Below, in pieces: positions 22,808 to 30,211 of a DNA stretch of 60,762 nt (its first letter is position 1; every line of letters begins with the position of its first letter). The notes beneath the pieces are model-generated. The model saw only the letters and a program-made list of their open reading frames with translations, had not been told where the DNA came from and searched no databases. The translations under genes and the position numbers were made by a program. Origin of the DNA: a virus; the IMG/VR virus record IMGVR_UViG_3300043410_001129, positions 1 through 60,762 of that record; one strand, given 5' to 3'.

Positions 22808-23005
22808 TTAGAGAACCTTTTGATCACGAAGCCAATCTTCGAACGGAAGTGTCGAGCCTGATGCTTCGTATTGTTTTCTGTAGGAGATGCCGCGCTTCAC
22901 AGCTTTCATGTTGTAAGTGGCGCGACGTTTCGCAAAGAGCTTGCGCCCCATTGCGTTCCAAGCGTTTCGAGTTTCGCGAGCATCTTTAGTTGTGCGATTT
23001 GACAT
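22808..23005 (-). CDS. Small basic hypothetical protein
   Basis: 65 residues: MSNRTTKDARETRNAWNAMG then an Arg/Lys-rich helix (RKLFAKRRATYNMKAVKRG) and a polar end. Highly basic, probably nucleic-acid binding. It lies after a large structured intergenic region and before a GC hairpin. Not recognised. Confidence 0.68.
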   Translation of the reverse strand: MSNRTTKDARETRNAWNAMGRKLFAKRRATYNMKAVKRGISYRKQYEASGSTLPFEDWLRDQKVL

Positions 23006-23025
23006 CTTAAAATTTCCGTGCTAAT

Positions 23026-23145
23026 AACCCCTCTCGGGCGACGCCTCAAAGAATCTTATGAGAGATGCGACGGAGCTTCCGCCAGTCCGCCCCCCGTTGG
23101 GACGGGGGGCTGGCTCTCTCAAGGAACGTAAGCCCGAGAGGGGTT
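23026..23145 (-). ncRNA. Multi-branched structured element between primase and 22808 gene
   Basis: Nested inverted repeats in a 120-bp non-coding stretch: an outer perfect 14-bp pair AACCCCTCTCGGGC (23026-23039) with 23132-23145; a middle 7-bp pair TGAGAGA (23059-23065) with 23115-23121; continuing into GCCAG (23081-23085) with 23110-23114 and an inner 8-bp CCCCCCGT (23090-23097) with 23102-23109. A small hairpin CGGAGCTTCCG fits the bulge. The right arm overlaps the primase stop codon. Could be a structured RNA, a processing/termination site, or a replication origin. Confidence 0.5.
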
Positions 23146-25156
23146 AAACTTCCCCGGTCCACTTCTTCACCGCATAAATTGGAAGCTGAAGGTCACGAGC
23201 GATGACGCTTGCGCCCTTGCCTTCGGCGCTCATGCGCTCTGCTTTCTGGCGTGGTGACTCACTCGAGACGACATACAGGCGACCGTCCTCGCGCTCCATG
23301 AACGCGATCAGCGAGTCCATGTGATTGTCCGTCAGCTCGCGCACCTTCCCGTATGACCACTCGAAAGCGGCCAACAGACGGTCGGTTGGTTCCTCGCGCT
23401 TCATGTAGATTTCCATGTTGGCGCGAACTGGATCGAGGAACTTGCCACGCTTCGAGACTGCTTTGGCTTCGTCCTCGTAGAGCTGGACGATCCTGATCTG
23501 CTGCTCGATCACCGAGAGCTGGTTGGTCGAGCCAGCTTCCATGCCGGAGGAAGTCTGAGCGTCCTGCGGTTTGTTGGCGTGGTGCAGGATGATCACCGAG
23601 ATGCCAGCGTTGCGGAGCTTCAGGGCCAACTGGTTCATGGGCGCCCACCCTTCCGCGCTGTTCTCCTGCATCCCTGGGTATGCTGAGCGCACCGTGTCAA
23701 TCACGACGACTTCGGGTGCCGTCGCCTCGATCCACTTCTGGAGCTTGGTCAGGCCAGCTGGCTCCTTCAGGTTCATCTCGGCGACCTCCTGCTGGAGGGC
23801 GGGGGAGATGATCTTCAGGCGCTTATGGGTTGTGCCGAATGACGAGAGGAACTTCTGCATCCGGTGAGCGATGGTCGAGCGTCCGTTCTCGAAGTCGACG
23901 TAGGCCACCGTGTGCGGGCGGCTGATCGTGAATGGTCCGACTGACTGACCACGGGCCAGGTGCCAGAGGACCAAGAGGGTGAGCCACGACTTGCCGTGAC
24001 CGGTGTAGCCGTAGACCTGGACGATGGATGGGTGCTTGAGGAATGGGTCGACGGCATAGACTTCATCACGGAGCGTCAGCATCAACGACTCGAGCTGGTC
24101 GTCCGTGAATGGTGTGAGAGGGGTGACAGGTTCTGTCACCTCCGATGTTCCCGAAACAGATTTCGGGAACATCTCCTCCTTGCGTTCCCGCTTGCCGTGT
24201 TCGCGCTCGTCCTTATGGCGGATCGAACGGAGGGTCGCTTTCCATTCGCGATCATGGAGGCGGCTCTCGAAGAACTGGTCCATGAACTCATAGACCCGAG
24301 AGCCAACCTCTGCGTCGTCGCATCCTGCGGCGACCAACTCACCGATGAAGCGGGTGAGGAGAGAGCCACGACCTGAGCCGTTCGGGAGCTTCCCGCCATG
24401 TTCGATGACGCGCTGCTCGGCGAAGCGTTGTGCGCCGAGGGCGTCTCCCTCTGACTGGGCACGGACATGGGTAAGGTCCAGGCTTGAGAAGATTTCGCTC
24501 GGAGACTTACCGCTGTCCACCACGGGGTCGATCCCCCGCATCATGGGCTTCGTGCCTGTCCACACAGGCGCCTCACTCAGGTCATCCGTGTAGGCATATT
24601 CCCAATCGTATTGGTGAGTGACCACCTTCTGTGCGTTGAGTTTTACTGAGGGTGGCAGGACGACATAGCCACCGTCACCACGGAAATCGAGACCGTCGAC
24701 GGTTGGCCAGTCAGGATCGTGTAGAGCGTTCGCGCCCACCTTATTCCCGAAGCGGGAGCCTGCACCTGGGTGCGAGAAGTAATAGTGCTTCCCGCGTGTC
24801 GTCTTAACCGCGAACCCTGTTACGAGTCCATTGGCCGAGCAGTAGTCTAGGGCGGCTTGATTGTCGGCATCGACAACGACAACGCCAGAGACTGCGCCGG
24901 TAGCAAGGCCAATGTTGAAGAGCTTCACACGTCCGCCTGATGGCGTTGGTGCGCCGTTCTCGAACCAGTCCGTGACTTCTTCGTAAGTAGGCTGGCGCAC
25001 CTGATACTCGCGCCACGAATTGAGTGGCACCTTGCTCTCGATGCTGATCGGAAAAACCGAGAAGCCTTTATCCAGATATTCTAATGCAGCTTCGTAGAGT
25101 TGATCGCGGAGTGCTGCGACCTTCGAGGGGGTATCCGTAGTCGTATCCGTTTGCAT
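23144..25156 (-). CDS. Primase-polymerase / RepA-like helicase fusion
   Basis: 670 residues from ATG 25156 (AGGA upstream). N-terminal archaeo-eukaryotic primase (prim-pol) domain: DAD at 96-98 (VVVVDADNQ), H124 (TTRGKHYYF) and D157 in GLDFRGDGGYVVLPPS. C-terminal RecA/AAA_25-type helicase with Walker A GYTGHGKS (383-390), Walker B VVVIDTVRSAYP (483 on) and IILHHANKP. It probably primes and opens the replication fork for a host polymerase, as no phage DNA polymerase is found. The start overlaps the HTH gene by 89 nt. Minus orientation, opposite to the rest of the replication genes. Confidence 0.93.
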   Translation of the reverse strand: MQTDTTTDTPSKVAALRDQLYEAALEYLDKGFSVFPISIESKVPLNSWREYQVRQPTYEEVTDWFENGAPTPSGGRVKLFNIGLATGAVSGVVVVDADNQAALDYCSANGLVTGFAVKTTRGKHYYFSHPGAGSRFGNKVGANALHDPDWPTVDGLDFRGDGGYVVLPPSVKLNAQKVVTHQYDWEYAYTDDLSEAPVWTGTKPMMRGIDPVVDSGKSPSEIFSSLDLTHVRAQSEGDALGAQRFAEQRVIEHGGKLPNGSGRGSLLTRFIGELVAAGCDDAEVGSRVYEFMDQFFESRLHDREWKATLRSIRHKDEREHGKRERKEEMFPKSVSGTSEVTEPVTPLTPFTDDQLESLMLTLRDEVYAVDPFLKHPSIVQVYGYTGHGKSWLTLLVLWHLARGQSVGPFTISRPHTVAYVDFENGRSTIAHRMQKFLSSFGTTHKRLKIISPALQQEVAEMNLKEPAGLTKLQKWIEATAPEVVVIDTVRSAYPGMQENSAEGWAPMNQLALKLRNAGISVIILHHANKPQDAQTSSGMEAGSTNQLSVIEQQIRIVQLYEDEAKAVSKRGKFLDPVRANMEIYMKREEPTDRLLAAFEWSYGKVRELTDNHMDSLIAFMEREDGRLYVVSSESPRQKAERMSAEGKGASVIARDLQLPIYAVKKWTGEV

Positions 25157-25349
25157 CAAAGTCCTCGCAAATAAATTGGTCCAATGAAAGGTCAGGCCAC
25201 TCCGTCAATAGTTTGTCCAACATGCCAATGGTCATGGCACCGTTCTTCACCCAACGATAGGGAGCGGTCCTCGACACGCCGATACGCCTGGCTACCAATG
25301 CGGGGCCACCGAGGTGGCGGATCAGTTTCTGTATGTCGAGATGTCTCAT
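25068..25349 (-). CDS. Small HTH regulator (Cro/CI-like candidate)
   Basis: 93 residues. HTH core: IQKLIRHLGGPALVARRIGV then SRTAPYRWVKNGAM, typical of Cro/C1-like XRE regulators; the N-terminal helix begins at residue 5. The C-terminal 30 residues read through the start of the primase gene and are low-complexity. Located next to the promoter/operator region for the plus-strand replication operon, it is the best candidate repressor for the shared motifs. Lysogeny control is inference. Confidence 0.75.
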   Translation of the reverse strand: MRHLDIQKLIRHLGGPALVARRIGVSRTAPYRWVKNGAMTIGMLDKLLTEWPDLSLDQFICEDFDANGYDYGYPLEGRSTPRSTLRSCIRISG

Positions 25350-25384
25350 TGTGGTGATTCGTCAGCTCTGTTGCAAGATCGAAA

Positions 25385-25457
25385 GTTGTAAAAAAACTAC
25401 TCCAAGCCTCTTGCAGTGTCGTCCTTCGACGGCTATATCTTGGTTACTGATACCGAG
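25385..25457 (+). promoter_or_regulatory. Promoter and operator region of the replication operon
   Basis: Sigma70-like promoter: -35 TTGCAG (25411-25416), 17-bp spacer, -10 TATATC (25434-25439). Upstream is an imperfect palindrome GTTGTAAAAAAACTAC (25385-25400), 13 of 16 identical to the palindrome at 22719-22734. Downstream, TTACTGATACCGAG (25444-25457) matches TTACCGATACCGAG at 22687-22700. Position of the palindrome just upstream of -35 and of the second motif near the start site suits activation or repression. Confidence 0.7.
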
Positions 25458-25470
25458 ACGGAGATAACCA

Positions 25471-25875
25471 ATGTCAGATATTTGGTCGGAAGATCAAGAC
25501 GTTAGCCCCAAATCAACCACTGCACTGATGGCGAAACGCTATCGGGAAATCGAATACGAACAAAAAAAACTCAAAGCAGAACGAGACAGCATCGAGAACG
25601 AATTGCTCGGGTTGTTTCCACAAGAGTTCGGAGAACAGTCAAAGGTCTTTGACGGTGTTCGTATTACTGTCGAGACTGCTGAGCGGTTCGATTGGGACAC
25701 AGAAATCCTTGAAAATATTTTCGCTTCGTCGGACGCGCTGCCCGACTATGTGAAGAAGCGTCTGCTCGTGGACAAGCGAGCTTTCGCAAAGCTGAATGAA
25801 GAAACGCGGCGTGTCCTTCTGCCCGCTCTCACAAGAAAGCTGGGCACAACCAAACTTACGGTGACAGATGTCTAA
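25471..25875 (+). CDS. Hypothetical replication-operon protein
   Basis: 134 residues; GGAG 7 nt upstream. N-terminal acidic segment (MSDIWSEDQDVSPK), a coiled-coil (KRYREIEYEQKKLKAERDSI), then DGVRITVETAERFDWDTEIL and a C-terminal helical part with VKKRLLVDKRAFAKLN. Similar small proteins occur next to Sak4-type ATPases in phages. Function unknown. Overlaps the next gene by 8 nt. Confidence 0.78.
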   Translation: MSDIWSEDQDVSPKSTTALMAKRYREIEYEQKKLKAERDSIENELLGLFPQEFGEQSKVFDGVRITVETAERFDWDTEILENIFASSDALPDYVKKRLLVDKRAFAKLNEETRRVLLPALTRKLGTTKLTVTDV

Positions 25876-26089
25876 AACATTTTTCCTTGATGGCGTTGAA
25901 TACGCCACTGATGCTTTGCATCCCCAAGCGGCTGTGATCATCGACGCGCTCGAAGAGATCGACCGTCGTTCTGCCCCGATCCAGCGTGACCTGATGATCA
26001 TGGGCACTGCCCGTGACTCGCTCATTCACCAGCTGCGCATCGTGATGCAGAACACGCAGAACGAACAGGCTCCCGAGGAGGGCGCCTAA
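25868..26089 (+). CDS. DUF6447-like small protein
   Basis: 73 residues. FFLDGVEYATDALHPQA then helical stretches (AVIIDALEEIDRRSAPI, MGTARDSLIHQLRIVMQ) match the small 'DGxEY...' phage family (DUF6447-like). Function unknown. One-base overlap with the ATPase gene. Confidence 0.7.
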   Translation: MSKTFFLDGVEYATDALHPQAAVIIDALEEIDRRSAPIQRDLMIMGTARDSLIHQLRIVMQNTQNEQAPEEGA

Positions 26090-26883
26090 TGTTTAAGCCA
26101 ATGAACACGGCTACGGCCAAGGAGACCCACCGCCATAAGGCACTGGTCTATGCGTTCCATGGTTGGGGTAAGACCACTCAGGCTGCTCACATGCAGCGGT
26201 CATACGGCAAGACGTTCATCATCTCTGGTGAGAGCGGGCTGAAGTCTGTCGCAGACTCCAACATCGACTTCCTGCCTTTCTCATCCTGGGATGGTGAGAA
26301 CGATCCCGAGAAAGGTGTCTACTCGTTCAAGGGCATCGTGAAGATGATGGCCTCGAAGGAGTTCCGCGAAGCTGGTTACGAGTGCATCTTCATCGACTCG
26401 CTGACCGAGCTGGCTGACCGGTGCATCGAGCATTGGCAGAAGGTTCACGAGGACAACAAGAACGCATTTGCGTTGTGGGGCGACTACGGCTCCTCGATGT
26501 TGGGTGCGCTCAAGTGGGTTCGTGATCTCCCCTATCACGTCATCGTCACGGCTCTCGCCAAGGAAGCCAAGGACGACAATGGTGATCAGGACTACTGGCC
26601 CTTCATTCAGGGCAACGCCGTCCAGAAGCAGGTCGGCGGCATCTTCGATCATGTGTTCTGTGGGGTGCGAGTGACTGACGGGGACCGCACGTCTCCGGTG
26701 GTGACGCGCTTCATCGTGACTGACGAGGTGCGTGGATGGCACGGGAAGTCCCGTGATCCGAAGAAGCGTCTGAAGCCGGTGGAAAAGACAGCCGATATTT
26801 CCGAGCTGTTCCAGCGGTTGGACATGCCTGAAAGCGATTACGAGGCCAAGGTAAAGGCCGCAAAGACTGGAGAAGGTAAATGA
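26089..26883 (+). CDS. Sak4-like AAA_24 recombination ATPase
   Basis: 264 residues. RecA-fold ATPase of the AAA_24/Sak4 type: Walker A AFHGWGKT (22-29), Walker B CIFIDSLTEL (99-108), HVIVTALAKEA strand, then the typical tail with FIVTDEVRGWHGKSRDPK. Sak4 proteins promote single-strand annealing with a phage SSB, and the next gene encodes an SSB, so the pair probably works together in recombination-dependent replication. The stop overlaps the next gene's ATG. Confidence 0.93.
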   Translation: MFKPMNTATAKETHRHKALVYAFHGWGKTTQAAHMQRSYGKTFIISGESGLKSVADSNIDFLPFSSWDGENDPEKGVYSFKGIVKMMASKEFREAGYECIFIDSLTELADRCIEHWQKVHEDNKNAFALWGDYGSSMLGALKWVRDLPYHVIVTALAKEAKDDNGDQDYWPFIQGNAVQKQVGGIFDHVFCGVRVTDGDRTSPVVTRFIVTDEVRGWHGKSRDPKKRLKPVEKTADISELFQRLDMPESDYEAKVKAAKTGEGK

Positions 26884-27362
26884 GTTTCTCGTTTCGCAAT
26901 TTGAACTTGGCCAACGTGGATGTTGGTTCTGGTGCAGAGCGTTTGAAGCCTGGCCGTTACACGGCTCGTGTGGTTGACGCTGAGCTGAAGACGACCAAGT
27001 CTGGCGGCAATGCCGTCCGTGTCACACTCGCCGATGCTGACGGTGGTGGCATGATCTCAGACTTCATCAACGTGAACGTGCCGAAGAGTTCCGATGCGAC
27101 CCGCATTGGTCTCGAGCGTCTGAAGGCGCTGCTGGTTCACGGTGGTCACCGCAATCCCGACAACCCCGGCGACATCGCAACCCTCAAGGGTCTGGTCGTT
27201 GGCATCCGTGTGGTCGAAGAAGAATACACGGACAAGGACGGCAACAAGCGTAGCGGCTCTGCGGTCAAGAATTACTTGGCTCTTGAGCCAGGCACCACAC
27301 CAGCACAGAAGCCAGCACCTGCATCGAAGGACACCAATCTCGATGACGACATCCCGTTTTAA
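26880..27362 (+). CDS. Single-stranded DNA-binding protein
   Basis: 160 residues. OB-fold-like beta-rich body (GRYTARVVDAELKTTKSGGN, VRVTLADADGGGMISDF) and the diagnostic acidic C-terminal tip DDDIPF, used by SSBs to bind partners. DUF669-like. Follows the Sak4 gene with a 4-nt overlap. The next gene begins inside its last codons. Confidence 0.9.
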   Translation: MSFSFRNLNLANVDVGSGAERLKPGRYTARVVDAELKTTKSGGNAVRVTLADADGGGMISDFINVNVPKSSDATRIGLERLKALLVHGGHRNPDNPGDIATLKGLVVGIRVVEEEYTDKDGNKRSGSAVKNYLALEPGTTPAQKPAPASKDTNLDDDIPF

Positions 27363-28149
27363 GCTGCACGAACGCATCGAAGCAGCTTTTACGGGACGGA
27401 AAGATGCGCCGAGGAAATACCTCGGCGCGTCGATTGTAGGAAATCCTTGCACTGCTTATTTGGCGTTGTCTCTGCGTGGGTTCCCCGAAGCTCCGATTGA
27501 AGCTCAACTCATGCGTATCTTCGAACTTGGCCACATCCTCGAAGACGTCGTGCTGAAGCATCTTCGCCATGCTGGTGTGGACGTGATCGACGAGAGCGTT
27601 GATGGACGGCAGGTCGAGTGGACCATGTATGGCGGGCACGTCAAGATGCACGCTGATGGTCGTATTGTTGAGAATGACGAGATCGTTGCCATCCTTGAAA
27701 TCAAGTCGATGGGCGCCTCGAAGTTCAAAGACTTCCAAGAGAAGGGGGTGCGCAATTCTCATCGCGCCTACTTCGATCAGGTTCAACTGATGATGGGAGC
27801 CAGCGGGATCGAGAGGTCTGTGCTGATCGCCTACAACAAAAACAACAGCGAGTATCACAGCGAGCTGATCGAGTTCGACGAATTTTATCACGCAGATCAG
27901 AAGCGTCGGATCGAGGTCGTGCTTCAGAACGAAGCCACCAGGGTTGCGTCTGACGAAAGTGATTGGAGATGCCGGGGGTGCTTCAAGCGCACCAGCTGTT
28001 GGGGCAACGACAGGCCGGAGCCTGACTGCCGCAACTGCGCTCACGCACTGGCGACTCCCGATGGACATTGGTGGTGTGAGTTTCATTCGAAGACTGCGAA
28101 GGAAGTCTGCGGTGATCACGACTTCTACCGCCCCAAGGAAAGGGCATGA
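27343..28149 (+). CDS. Cas4/RecB-like PD-(D/E)XK exonuclease
   Basis: 268 residues from ATG 27343, inside the SSB tail in another frame. Active-site residues: D105 in HADGRI, E119-x-K121 in AILEIKSMG, and an upstream E67. The C-terminal region has eight Cys (WRCRGCFKRTSCW, CRNC) as in Cas4-type nucleases with a metal cluster or zinc. Probably the exonuclease partner of the Sak4/SSB recombination system. Confidence 0.9.
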   Translation: MTTSRFKLHERIEAAFTGRKDAPRKYLGASIVGNPCTAYLALSLRGFPEAPIEAQLMRIFELGHILEDVVLKHLRHAGVDVIDESVDGRQVEWTMYGGHVKMHADGRIVENDEIVAILEIKSMGASKFKDFQEKGVRNSHRAYFDQVQLMMGASGIERSVLIAYNKNNSEYHSELIEFDEFYHADQKRRIEVVLQNEATRVASDESDWRCRGCFKRTSCWGNDRPEPDCRNCAHALATPDGHWWCEFHSKTAKEVCGDHDFYRPKERA

Positions 28150-28150
28150 C

Positions 28151-28378
28151 ATGGAACGAGATCATCGGACTATCGCAACACTCAAGAAGAAACTGGCCAT
28201 GATCCAACATGATTTGGATCGTGTGTCTGATCGTATTCTTGAGATTGATATGGGTGACTCCTGCTACGAGGACGAACTCAAGAGGGCGTTCACCAAGAAG
28301 CGTGGACTGCTCAAGGAAAAACTCAACCTTGAAATCCAGCTGATCGAGCTGCGGCACGAGCTGGTATTGGAGGAATGA
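28151..28378 (+). CDS. Small coiled-coil protein
   Basis: 75 residues, nearly all helix: TIATLKKKLAMIQHDLDRVS, then KKRGLLKEKLNLEIQLIELR. A single Cys. Not recognised. One base after the exonuclease stop. Confidence 0.75.
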   Translation: MERDHRTIATLKKKLAMIQHDLDRVSDRILEIDMGDSCYEDELKRAFTKKRGLLKEKLNLEIQLIELRHELVLEE

Positions 28379-28578
28379 TGGCTGCGAGACATAGCACAGA
28401 AGACAACATCGAAGAGCGGCGACAGGTCATGGTCGAGATGAGGTTACGCGGACTTCCATATTCGTTGATCGCAAGGAAGTTCGGTATAGCCAAGAACTCG
28501 GCACGGGCCGTTGTCATCAGAGCAATCGGAATGGAGAAGGCAAATGAAAAAGGAAGACATGCTCGCAAAGTCGGCTGA
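28375..28578 (+). CDS. Small HTH protein
   Basis: 67 residues; ATG 28375 or 28378 (AGGA directly upstream favours the later one). The centre reads EMRLRGLPYSLIARKFGIAK then NSARAVVIRAIG, an HTH-like pattern (resolvase/sigma-like). Probably DNA binding. Confidence 0.7.
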   Translation: MMAARHSTEDNIEERRQVMVEMRLRGLPYSLIARKFGIAKNSARAVVIRAIGMEKANEKGRHARKVG

Positions 28579-28816
28579 CCTGTTGGTCGAGCGCGGCAAT
28601 ATGTATGGCGAGGTTCGACAGAACTTCGCTCGGATCGCGGCCTGTGCCATGGGCATGTTGGGCCGGAACGTCACCATGTATGAGGTGGCTGTGATCCTTC
28701 TGGCTGTGAAGCTGGGCCGGATGTCGGAAGACCCGACCTATGTCGACAGTTACCTGGACGGCATCAACTATCTGGCGATTGCCGGAGAGCTTGGCACGGA
28801 GGCACCCAATGCCTGA
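28544..28816 (+). CDS. DUF6378-like protein
   Basis: 90 residues from ATG 28544 (GGAGAAGG upstream), nested in the 3' end of the HTH gene by 35 nt. Motif set VERGNMYGEVRQNFARIAAC, then YEVAVILLAVKLGRMSEDPT and DGINYLAIAGEL matches the MazG-like phage family DUF6378. Role unknown; nucleotide metabolism is possible. Confidence 0.78.
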   Translation: MKKEDMLAKSADLLVERGNMYGEVRQNFARIAACAMGMLGRNVTMYEVAVILLAVKLGRMSEDPTYVDSYLDGINYLAIAGELGTEAPNA

Positions 28817-28922
28817 ATGGACCACAACGACGCTGGCGATTATCGGAGCGTTCTGTGTTGGCTCCATGCTCGGTGTGCTTGGTCTAGCGATCTTCTTTGT
28901 GGCGGATGACGGTCGTGACTAA
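28809..28922 (+). CDS. 37-residue membrane peptide
   Basis: Short N-terminus MPEWTTTT, then one hydrophobic helix (LAIIGAFCVGSMLGVLGLAI) and a charged end (ADDGRD). Overlaps the previous gene by 8 nt and the next by 17 nt. Function unknown. Confidence 0.65.
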   Translation: MPEWTTTTLAIIGAFCVGSMLGVLGLAIFFVADDGRD

Positions 28923-29160
28923 CGTCGTTCGGGAATATGAGAAGATCGCAGAGGCCGAGAGTCTGAGGGTCGTCGAAGTTATCCGGCGATCACGTCACAC
29001 CTTTATGGTGTTGGAGAACAAGAACGGCGACCAGATGTGGCAGCCGGTTCACAACACCAATGTCTCGACAGGGCGTGACAAGAAAAATGCTACCGCACAA
29101 TTCAGAAGGTTTTCCCGTGGAGAGACCCACGGGTTAAGAGTGGTGCGGTATGGCGAATAG
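28906..29160 (+). CDS. Small hypothetical protein
   Basis: 84 residues from ATG 28906. Alpha/beta: VVREYEKIAEAESLRVVEVI, then FMVLENKNGDQMWQPVH. The C-terminus is basic and glycine-rich. Not recognised. Confidence 0.7.
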   Translation: MTVVTNVVREYEKIAEAESLRVVEVIRRSRHTFMVLENKNGDQMWQPVHNTNVSTGRDKKNATAQFRRFSRGETHGLRVVRYGE

Positions 29161-29362
29161 GGAATTGGTGGTCTGGGGAACCAAGCGGCTCGAGGACATG
29201 ACGAAGCCCGAGCTGATCGCCGCCCTAAAGAAAGTCTACGAGCATCACCTGTTGGTGTTCGGTCAGCGCCTCGGTTCTGAAGAGGTGCCCGTGTTCCACG
29301 AGGACATGGACAAGTGGAATGATCAGCTGAGGATTTGGTTCTATGGCGATTACACAACTTAA
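29150..29362 (+). CDS. Small hypothetical protein
   Basis: 70 residues; overlaps the previous gene by 11 nt. One helix (MTKPELIAALKKVYEHHLLV), with Trp/Tyr-rich ends. Not recognised. Confidence 0.7.
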   Translation: MANRELVVWGTKRLEDMTKPELIAALKKVYEHHLLVFGQRLGSEEVPVFHEDMDKWNDQLRIWFYGDYTT

Positions 29363-29654
29363 CCCGACGGTTTGGATGAAGACGCCGAAGGGCGTGGGTC
29401 TGTGTCACTTCGTGATCGACTACGGTGAGGAGCATGACTTGCTGTGGGTGGTGGCGGATGACGCGACCGGAGAGATTTGGACCTGGCCGAACCCGAAGGT
29501 GCGGTTCATTCCGAATATTAGTTTGGCAGCAGAGAGGGATAGTAATGGTAATGGGAATAGCGGAGTGGCTGGAGCAGGAGCAGCTGGCGAGAGAGCAGTG
29601 GCTCAAGGAGCAACGGGAAAGTTTGGCAACATGGCAAAGCACGGTGCAGGGTAA
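29343..29654 (+). CDS. Hypothetical protein with long overlap into next gene
   Basis: 103 residues. N-terminal beta-like part (TVWMKTPKGVGLCHFVIDYG, LLWVVADDATGEIWTW). The final ~35 residues (after NISLAAERD) are Gly/Ala/Asn-rich low complexity and are encoded within the next gene's first 110 nt, so this C-terminus may be a by-product. Either a genuine long overlap or an accidental extension. Confidence 0.6.
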   Translation: MAITQLNPTVWMKTPKGVGLCHFVIDYGEEHDLLWVVADDATGEIWTWPNPKVRFIPNISLAAERDSNGNGNSGVAGAGAAGERAVAQGATGKFGNMAKHGAG

Positions 29655-29934
29655 TCTGTCGCTGCACCTTTTCACGATGCGGCAGGAATTGGAGATTTTC
29701 AAGGGGGAGATGAAGGAGATCATCGAGAGATCGACGAAGGAGATCATCAGCGAGATGAGGCCACCTTTTTCTCCGCCGTTAGGGTCTCATATTTATACTG
29801 TTGCTACTCCGCGAGCCATGGAAGATAGTATGAAAGACGTGAGCCTGTCTGGGACGACGGCGGCATTTGTGACGCTGGATGAAATACCGGAAGTTTTGGA
29901 AAAGGAATTGCGTGATGAGTTCTGGCGAGAATAG
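29545..29934 (+). CDS. Coiled-coil hypothetical protein
   Basis: 129 residues from ATG 29545. Strong coiled coil (IAEWLEQEQLAREQWLKEQR, LEIFKGEMKEIIERSTKEII), then a Pro-rich linker (MRPPFSPPLGS) and an acidic end (LEKELRDEF). No family recognised. Confidence 0.75.
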   Translation: MVMGIAEWLEQEQLAREQWLKEQRESLATWQSTVQGNLSLHLFTMRQELEIFKGEMKEIIERSTKEIISEMRPPFSPPLGSHIYTVATPRAMEDSMKDVSLSGTTAAFVTLDEIPEVLEKELRDEFWRE

Positions 29935-30211
29935 TTTGAACGTGGTCAAGATCGGCAAGGCCGCACCGGACGATCAAGTGATCGAACAAGCCGAGTTCAT
30001 TTTGGAACAGGCCAAGGCTGGCAACATGAGAAGCCTGTTGTGGGTAAGCGAAAATCTCGACGGCACTTATACCCACGGGATCACTAGGCGGACAGACAGC
30101 TTCAAATGCCTGGCGTATCTCGACAGGTTGCGGCACCGCGTCAACCTGTGGTTGGACGCGGATAGTCATGATCCGATTGATTGGGTGGATGAGGGCGACA
30201 GCGAGGATTAA
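29915..30211 (+). CDS. Hypothetical protein, last gene of replication operon
   Basis: 98 residues from ATG 29915. NVVKIGKAAPDDQVIEQAEF, then a helical NMRSLLWVSENLDG and a basic patch (TDSFKCLAYLDRLRHRVNLW). The acidic C-terminus (DWVDEGDSED) ends in TAA, whose last three bases are shared, on the other strand, with the stop of the giant late gene. Confidence 0.75.
   Translation: MSSGENSLNVVKIGKAAPDDQVIEQAEFILEQAKAGNMRSLLWVSENLDGTYTHGITRRTDSFKCLAYLDRLRHRVNLWLDADSHDPIDWVDEGDSED

Noticed and set aside
25068-25349. HTH protein ending only at 25160 so as not to overlap the primase
   Set aside because: No stop codon exists there in this frame; the 89-nt overlap is real unless there is a sequence error.
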